From positions 1-10,936 of the forward strand of contig JALUAR010000203.1 in the NCBI GenBank assembly GCA_027050975.1: a DNA stretch of 10,936 nucleotides, read 5' to 3'. The translations under genes were made by a program, and so were the position numbers. The stretch comes from Thermodesulfovibrio sp. (GTDB lineage: Bacteria > Nitrospirota > Thermodesulfovibrionia > Thermodesulfovibrionales > JdFR-85). This document shows positions 6,561 to 10,936 of this stretch, one piece after another (positions within the stretch are counted from its first letter, which is position 1; each line of letters begins with the position of its first letter). The notes below the pieces were generated by a model. That model made no database searches. It worked only from the letters and a program-made list of their open reading frames with translations, and was not told where the DNA came from.

Positions 6561-7285
6561 AGAAATTCAAGATTATGCTGATACTGGGATTTATACTTAT
6601 CCCTTCTTATGCCTTTGCATGGGGACCACTTACCCACGTATATCTTGGCAATGAGATTCTCTCCCTTGCCTCTTTGCTACCTATAGGCATGTATAAGCTT
6701 TTGAGACGATATAAAGAGGATTTCCTTTACGGCAATCTTATGGCCGACATCATACTGGGCAAAAAGTATCTACCGCAGGACAGAAATCCCCACACATGGG
6801 AGATCGCCTTCGATCTTTTGGATGCAGCAGAACGGCCGAATCAAAAGGCGTTTGTATACGGATACATGAGCCATCTCGCTGCTGATACCGTTGCTCATGA
6901 ACTCCACTCTTGCGAGAGTGTTAGCGGTCACACTGTGTTCGAACTGAAGTCCGACAGCATTGTGGGAAGAAAGTACTGGCTTATGGCCATGACGATTCAG
7001 CGTCATGTAAAGAAGAGAAACGACATCTTTTTGGAATCCACACTGGAAAGCCCCTTCCTTTCGGTAAGAACCAATAAACGACTTTTTAAGGGCATGGTCT
7101 TTTTCACTATTCTTACGCCTAAAAGAATCAGTCAGTTTATGGACAGAAGGCTACCTGACCTGCCTGTTCCTGACACCAACACCATAAGGACACTCCATAA
7201 AACCTCTGTAGAGAGGATCTTTGACGTCCTTGAAAAAGGTGAGTGCTCCAAGATTATCGGCAAAAACCCCCTTGTACACAAATAG
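6557..7285 (+). CDS. Exported zinc-dependent phospholipase C-like protein
   Basis: This 242-residue protein has a clear signal peptide: KK, a hydrophobic core at 6-15, and a predicted signal peptidase I site AFA|W after residue 21. The body matches the zinc-dependent phospholipase C family. All nine zinc ligands known from Bacillus cereus PLC can be aligned by order: W22 (the mature N-terminus), H27, D64, H79, H106, D110, H114, H125 and E129. The HxxxD and HxxxE spacings are kept. Family members hydrolyse phospholipid head groups, but many Gram-negative homologues are uncharacterised, so the substrate is open. It probably acts in the periplasm or outside the cell. Residues after about 135 (basic, with KRNDIF and PKRISQFMDRR) have no obvious motif. 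It overlaps pepA by 4 bp and ends 3 nt before moeA. Confidence 0.82.
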   Translation: MKKFKIMLILGFILIPSYAFAWGPLTHVYLGNEILSLASLLPIGMYKLLRRYKEDFLYGNLMADIILGKKYLPQDRNPHTWEIAFDLLDAAERPNQKAFVYGYMSHLAADTVAHELHSCESVSGHTVFELKSDSIVGRKYWLMAMTIQRHVKKRNDIFLESTLESPFLSVRTNKRLFKGMVFFTILTPKRISQFMDRRLPDLPVPDTNTIRTLHKTSVERIFDVLEKGECSKIIGKNPLVHK

Positions 7286-7288
7286 CGT

Positions 7289-8542
7289 ATGAAAGACACC
7301 CTGGGCAGAGAGAAGGCTATCACCGTTCGGGAGGCCCTGGAGCTTTTGTTTGCCGAAGATATAAAACAGCCTCCTACCGAAACTCTTCGAATTGAGGAGG
7401 CATACAACAGGGTTTTAGCAGAGGATATTATCTCACCGGAAGACCTTCCCGGATTTGACCGATCCACAATGGATGGCTATGCTGTGCACTCCTCAGATAC
7501 CTATGGAGCTTCGGAATCCATGCCTGTCTATCTTAAGATAAGCGGAGAGGTCTTGATGGGAGAAAGAGCCGACTTCGGAATTAATCGAGGAGAGGTAGCT
7601 ATTATTCCCACAGGCGGTATGCTTCCCGAGGGTGCGGATGCGGTGGTAATGTATGAGTATACAAACAGAATCTCGGATGACATGATTGAGGTTATGAAGT
7701 CTGTTGCACCAGGCGAGAATGTAATAAAATACAATGAAGATGTAAAGGCAGGTGAGATTGTTCTGAGGAAGGGGCACCGCCTCAGACCTCAGGACATAGG
7801 AGCCCTTGCCGGACTTGGTATTACAGAGATAAGGGTCTATAAAAAACCTGTAGTATCCATCATCTCCACAGGTGACGAAATCGTCCCGCCTTCAACTCCT
7901 CTGTCCATGGGTCAGGTCAGGGATATAAACTCTTATAATCTTGCAGGCCTGATAGACAGGACAGGTGCAACTGCCAAAAAAATAGGAATAATTCGTGATG
8001 AATATGACACATTGAAAAGAGTGGTCCGGAAAGGGATAACAGAGTCTGACATGGTACTAATAACCGGTGGTAGTTCCGTGGGAACAAGGGATTTTACAGC
8101 CCGTGTTATAAATGAGCTTGGTAGCCCCGGGGTACTCTTCCATGGCGTGGCTATAAAACCGGGTAAGCCTCTGATCGGAGGCATTGTGGAGGGTGTGCCT
8201 GTTTTCGGGCTTCCAGGACATCCTGCTGCGGTTACGGTATGTTTCGACACCTTTGTTGCTCCTTTGCTCAGACGTATGTCCGGGGAAAGGACAAAGGAGT
8301 TCCTTCCAAAAACAGTAATTGTTACCGCAAAGGTTTCACGGAATATCCCCTCTCCGGTGGGCAGGGAAGACCATGTCAGGGTTTCGCTTCAGAAAAGAGA
8401 GGACGGACTCTGGGCAACTCCTATTTTCGGCAAATCAGGACTTATCAGTACTCTTGTACAGGCTGACGGTGTGATTATCATACCACAGAATAAATCAGGT
8501 CTCTATGAAGGCGAAACTGTAGAGGTGAGACTATTTGGTTAA
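7289..8542 (+). CDS. moeA: Molybdopterin molybdenumtransferase (MoeA)
   Basis: MoeA inserts molybdate into adenylated molybdopterin, the last common step of molybdenum-cofactor synthesis in the cytosol. The 417-residue protein has the full MoeA architecture: MDGYAV at 61-66 with the conserved D62, PTGGMLPEGADAVV at 107-120, STGDE at 193-197, GGSSVGTRDF at 260-269 and GLPGHPAA at 307-314. A C-terminal β-barrel domain runs from about residue 340. No PBP-like or MoaB fusion is present. ATG 7289 starts 3 nt after the previous stop and lacks a clear Shine-Dalgarno, so it probably relies on translational coupling. The host should therefore make molybdo- or tungsto-enzymes. The reading frame continues past the stop into the next small gene, with only two sense codons in between. 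Confidence 0.95.
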   Translation: MKDTLGREKAITVREALELLFAEDIKQPPTETLRIEEAYNRVLAEDIISPEDLPGFDRSTMDGYAVHSSDTYGASESMPVYLKISGEVLMGERADFGINRGEVAIIPTGGMLPEGADAVVMYEYTNRISDDMIEVMKSVAPGENVIKYNEDVKAGEIVLRKGHRLRPQDIGALAGLGITEIRVYKKPVVSIISTGDEIVPPSTPLSMGQVRDINSYNLAGLIDRTGATAKKIGIIRDEYDTLKRVVRKGITESDMVLITGGSSVGTRDFTARVINELGSPGVLFHGVAIKPGKPLIGGIVEGVPVFGLPGHPAAVTVCFDTFVAPLLRRMSGERTKEFLPKTVIVTAKVSRNIPSPVGREDHVRVSLQKREDGLWATPIFGKSGLISTLVQADGVIIIPQNKSGLYEGETVEVRLFG

Positions 8543-8548
8543 AAGGAA

Positions 8549-8719
8549 ATGAGTGAAAGACAGAATAAGAAAAAAATTTTTAATATTGATGATGAGGATT
8601 GTGAAGAATGCCAGTGGTGCGATACCACGGGAGATGTGGAAAAAAACAGGGGCATCTACTGGACCACTGTTTTGCTTATAGTGCTACTGATAGTTCTTTT
8701 ATATATCTTGGCAGGATAG
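8549..8719 (+). CDS. Small CxxCxxC single-pass membrane protein, 56 residues
   Basis: I do not recognise this family. The ORF starts at ATG 8549, 6 nt after the moeA stop, with AAAGGA (8542-8547) nearly abutting the start. It encodes three parts. Residues 1-17 are charged (MSERQNKKK, then IDDED). A cysteine cluster follows, C18-x2-C21-x2-C24 (CEECQWC). A single hydrophobic segment at about 38-55 ends the protein within one residue (LYILAG). The layout predicts a tail-anchored inner-membrane protein with a soluble metal- or cluster-binding or redox knob. Composition changes sensibly along it, and its position right after moeA suggests cotranscription. It could be chance, but a random ORF rarely gives such an ordered design. 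Any link with molybdenum enzymes is inference. Confidence 0.6.
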   Translation: MSERQNKKKIFNIDDEDCEECQWCDTTGDVEKNRGIYWTTVLLIVLLIVLLYILAG

Positions 8720-8729
8720 ACAGTGTTTG

Positions 8730-8805
8730 AGGGGTGGATGGGTAGTGATCTTAATTTTGATATAAGCAGCAAAATTAGTGCGCGGTAAAAACTTAAAAAA
8801 CCCCT
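8730..8805 (+). other. Nested inverted repeats in the moeA-hisA spacer
   Basis: TAATTTTG (8752-8759) and CAAAATTA (8770-8777) are a perfect 8-bp inverted repeat with a 10-nt loop. They nest inside AGGGGT (8730-8735) and ACCCCT (8800-8805), another perfect pair. No gene is evident here. The arrangement could be a structured hisA leader, an operator, or part of a 3'-end structure for the preceding operon; no T-run directly follows the inner stem. A TATAGT at 8805-8810 could be a hisA -10 box but has no matching -35. Confidence 0.35.
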
Positions 8806-8863
8806 ATAGTAGGACAGTAGTGTGCAGCGAACATAACAAACTCAAAAAACAAGGAGAGGTATC

Positions 8864-9601
8864 ATGATAGTTATACCAGCAATCGATCTCAAGGAAGGGC
8901 AGTGTGTGAGACTGCTTCAGGGAAAGAAGGATCAGGTTACCACCTATTCCAATGATCCTGTGGCAATCGCAAAGAGGTGGGTTAGTGAAGGAGCAACCCT
9001 TCTTCATATCGTTGACCTTGACGGTGCCTTCTCAGGCACACAAAAGAACATTGAAAGCATTAAGGCAATACGAAAGGCAGTTGATATCGAGATCGAGGTG
9101 GGTGGCGGGATAAGGGACATGGAAAGGATCGAGGAAATCCTCTCACTCGGAATTGATCGGGTCATTCTCGGCACCTCTGCAGTGAAGAATCCCGACCTTG
9201 TCAGGAAGGCATCCGCCAGGTATCCCGGTCGTGTATTTGTAGGCATAGATGCCAGGGATGGTAAGGTGGCAATCAAGGGATGGGTGGAGACCACAGAGGT
9301 TGATGCCCTGGAGTTTGCTCAAAAAACGGAAGCCCTTGGAGCAGCAGGGATTATTTATACTGATATCTCCAGAGACGGGATGCTCACAGGCCCCAATATA
9401 GAAGCAACGGAGCGGATGGTGAAGGCACTGAAAATACCCGTCATTGCCTCGGGAGGGATCTCATCGATAGAGGATATTAAAAGACTCAACAGCATAGAAG
9501 GTCTTTGGGGTGCTATCACAGGAAAGGCTCTTTACACTGGCGCCCTCAACCTCAGAGAGGCGATAGATTATTGCAAGCGAAACCCATCAAGAGTTTCGTA
9601 A
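8864..9601 (+). CDS. hisA: Phosphoribosylformimino-5-aminoimidazole carboxamide ribotide isomerase (HisA)
   Basis: HisA catalyses the Amadori-type isomerisation of ProFAR to PRFAR, the fourth step of histidine synthesis, in the cytosol. The 245-residue TIM barrel has catalytic D8 (PAIDLKEGQCVRL) and D129 (VGIDARDGK). Phosphate-binding loops are seen at GGGIRD and ASGGISS, and the YTDISRDGM motif lies around T166-D167. The VDLDGAFSG stretch and paired half-barrel repeats separate it from HisF, and there is no sign of a PriA-type bifunctional enzyme beyond general similarity. GGAGAGG at 8853-8859 precedes ATG 8864. No hisH or hisF flanks it; the next gene is convergent ftsZ, so in this genome hisA seems separated from at least its usual downstream partner. 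Confidence 0.94.
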   Translation: MIVIPAIDLKEGQCVRLLQGKKDQVTTYSNDPVAIAKRWVSEGATLLHIVDLDGAFSGTQKNIESIKAIRKAVDIEIEVGGGIRDMERIEEILSLGIDRVILGTSAVKNPDLVRKASARYPGRVFVGIDARDGKVAIKGWVETTEVDALEFAQKTEALGAAGIIYTDISRDGMLTGPNIEATERMVKALKIPVIASGGISSIEDIKRLNSIEGLWGAITGKALYTGALNLREAIDYCKRNPSRVS

Positions 9602-9629
9602 AAAATCCTTTCCCTTTGCATCCATTCAT

Positions 9630-9656
9630 CACAAAATCCATTGGTAAGGATTTGTG
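9630..9656. repeat. Hairpin 3' of hisA
   Basis: CACAAAATCC (9630-9639) pairs with GGATTTGTG (9648-9656) with one bulged A and an 8-nt loop. The right arm can alternatively pair with AAATCCTT (9603-9610) through AAGGATTT (9646-9653). It lies 28 nt after the hisA stop and could be a transcript end or processing signal. It lacks a U-tract. Confidence 0.35.
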
Positions 9657-9723
9657 AGAGGGGGTTAGGACCTCAGACCTGCCTCATGTTTCTTCTCCAC
9701 TTTAAAGGCACTTTTTCATAACA

Positions 9724-9749
9724 GGTAGAGGGGCAGGCCCCTTCTAACC
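9724..9749. terminator. GC-rich hairpin in the hisA-ftsZ convergent gap
   Basis: GGTAGAGGGG (9724-9733) pairs with CCCCTTCTAACC (9738-9749) around a CAGG loop, with two single-base bulges on the right arm. It sits midway between the convergent hisA and ftsZ ends. Neither side carries a run of T, so it may be a 3'-end stabiliser or a factor-dependent stop rather than a classical intrinsic terminator. Confidence 0.35.
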
Positions 9750-9798
9750 TTACCCATTGCCTGACTGAAGAGTCAATCGGCAAATCTGGCTGCCCCCG

Positions 9799-9817
9799 GG
9801 AATTCTTACAGAATTCC
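9799..9817. repeat. Perfect 8-bp hairpin downstream of ftsZ
   Basis: GGAATTCT (9799-9806) and AGAATTCC (9810-9817) form a perfect 8-bp stem with a 3-nt TAC loop. It lies about 70 nt past the ftsZ stop on the minus strand. There is no T-run on either side. Together with the neighbouring hairpins it makes the convergent gap (9602-9886) structure-rich; I see no gene in it. Confidence 0.35.
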
Positions 9818-9886
9818 AAGCCCTTCAGATTCCATCATGCTGCCCTTTTTCAGAAAGTCCTTACCCTGCTTATAGCCTGTCAGATT

Positions 9887-10936
9887 CTATATCCTTTTTC
9901 TCATAAATGCCGGCAGGTCATAGGGCTCGTCATAGGACATCAGGTCCGTGGGTAATTTTTCTTCATCAATGGATTTCAGACTCTTGGCAAGCACCCTCTC
10001 GGCACCTCTGTGTTCAACACGCTCCTTCTCCCTTGGCTGAGTTGGGATGTATGATGTTTTGGGTGACCATCTGCTGACATCCTCAAGAACCACCTTCTCC
10101 TTTCTGGGCTCAAACCCTGTGGCAATCACCGTAATCCTCACCTCATCTGTAAGATCAGGGTCTATAACAGCGCCGAAGATGATGTTAGCATCCTCGTGAG
10201 CAGAGTCATGAATCAGTGCGGTAGCCTCCTGAACAGCACTGAGTGACATCTCCATCCCACCGGTTATATTGATAAGGATTCCCCTTGCACCGTCTATTGA
10301 GGAATCCTCCAGAAGCGGATTCTGGATTGCCTTCTTTGCAGCAGCAACAGCACCATCCTCTCCGGCTCCGACTCCTATTCCCATCACTGCCCTTCCGGAG
10401 TTCTCCATAATGGTCCTGACATCGGCAAAGTCCAGGTTTATAAGTCCGGGAATAAGAATAAGATCGGATATCCCCTGCACAGCCTGTCTGAGAACATCAT
10501 TTGCTATGGAGAAAGACTTTATCAACGGAGTACCCTTTTCCACAACAAGCGTTATCCTGTCATTGGGAATCACGATCAGTGTGTCCACATACTGTCTCAA
10601 CTCCTTTATTCCCTCTTCTGCATTTTTAAGTCTCTGCTTGCCCTCATAGAAAAAGGGTTTGGTAACAACAGCCACTGTCAGGGCGCCTAATTCCTTTGCT
10701 ATCGATGCAACTACAGGCGATGCTCCCGTGCCTGTCCCTCCACCCATACCAGCTGTTATAAACACCATGTCAGAGCCCTGAAGAGACTCGGCAATAGCTT
10801 CGCGATCATTCAGGGCTGCCTCACGGCCGATCTCGGGATTGGAGCCAGCACCAAGCCCCTTTGTCAGTTCCGCCCCTATCTGGATCTTTTTAGGAGCAAG
10901 AGAAGTTTCAAGAACCTGAAGATCCGTATTAATGGC
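9887..10936 (-). CDS. ftsZ: Cell division protein FtsZ, partial (N-terminus outside window)
   Basis: FtsZ is the tubulin-like GTPase that polymerises into the division ring at midcell. The frame is open to the last base of the window, giving 349 residues that begin inside the first nucleotide-binding region (AINTDLQVLE). About 40-50 N-terminal residues, including the first GTP loop, are missing because the window ends. An ATG at 10768 is internal and is not the start. Visible landmarks are the tubulin signature GGGTGTG (residues 65-71 of this fragment), PNDRI, the catalytic T7 loop NLDFADV, and ATGF closing the core. A charged linker of about 60 residues and the C-terminal peptide (DLPAFMRKRI), which in other bacteria binds FtsA or ZipA-like anchors, complete the protein. 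It is convergent with hisA. It is probably the end of a division gene cluster continuing beyond the window. Confidence 0.97.
   Translation of the reverse strand, partial: AINTDLQVLETSLAPKKIQIGAELTKGLGAGSNPEIGREAALNDREAIAESLQGSDMVFITAGMGGGTGTGASPVVASIAKELGALTVAVVTKPFFYEGKQRLKNAEEGIKELRQYVDTLIVIPNDRITLVVEKGTPLIKSFSIANDVLRQAVQGISDLILIPGLINLDFADVRTIMENSGRAVMGIGVGAGEDGAVAAAKKAIQNPLLEDSSIDGARGILINITGGMEMSLSAVQEATALIHDSAHEDANIIFGAVIDPDLTDEVRITVIATGFEPRKEKVVLEDVSRWSPKTSYIPTQPREKERVEHRGAERVLAKSLKSIDEEKLPTDLMSYDEPYDLPAFMRKRI

Noticed and set aside
8723..8788. GTG-started 21-codon ORF after the small membrane gene
   Set aside because: It has no clear ribosome-binding site, no hydrophobic or motif pattern, and overlaps the nested inverted repeats; chance is the simpler explanation.
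1..10936. CRISPR arrays, tRNA/rRNA genes, transposases, phage or toxin-antitoxin genes
   Set aside because: I saw no regularly spaced direct repeats, no T-loop (GGTTCGA-type) signature, and no recombinase or antitoxin motifs.

Overview
The window looks like a chromosomal housekeeping segment of a free-living Gram-negative bacterium of moderate GC content. The fabG-acpP-fabF-rnc order, an FtsZ ending in a canonical C-terminal peptide, MoeA, a PepA-type aminopeptidase and a zinc phospholipase C-like secreted protein would fit Nitrospirota or a deltaproteobacterial lineage. That placement is inference from gene content and sequence style. There are no transposases, phage genes, tRNA/rRNA genes or CRISPR arrays.

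Layout. (1) 1-489: an AT-rich, partly palindromic stretch and a small HNH nuclease. (2) 490-3746: promoter region, then the fatty-acid elongation genes fabG, acpP and fabF, and rnc (RNase III), whose start lies inside fabF. (3) 3693-4910, minus strand: an MFS_3-type efflux permease. Its 3' end overlaps rnc by 54 bp in a convergent arrangement. (4) 4911-5102: a divergent control region with a terminator-like hairpin facing the permease and an inverted heptamer facing pepA. (5) 5103-8719: a tight plus-strand run of pepA, a signal-peptide-bearing zinc phospholipase C-like protein, moeA, and a previously unlisted 56-residue CxxCxxC single-pass membrane protein. (6) 8720-8863: a leader with nested inverted repeats, then hisA. 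(7) 9602-9886: a convergent gap with several hairpins. (8) 9887-10936, minus strand: ftsZ, lacking its N-terminus because the window ends.

How the genes work together. FabG, ACP and FabF form the reductase, carrier and condensing core of type II fatty-acid synthesis, and rnc is commonly the downstream partner in this cluster. The pepA-moeA run mixes peptide turnover, a secreted metal-dependent hydrolase and molybdenum-cofactor synthesis. It is tied together by a 4-bp overlap and very short gaps, suggesting one transcript, but no single pathway links it.

The observations most worth checking are: the small Cys-motif membrane protein directly after moeA and in the same frame; the phospholipase C-like protein, which keeps all nine zinc ligands and would expose Trp at its mature N-terminus; the structured moeA-hisA spacer; a shared inverted heptamer upstream of fabG and pepA; and the RNase III gene whose 3' end would form dsRNA with its convergent neighbour. 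I see no defence island or clearly new multi-gene system.
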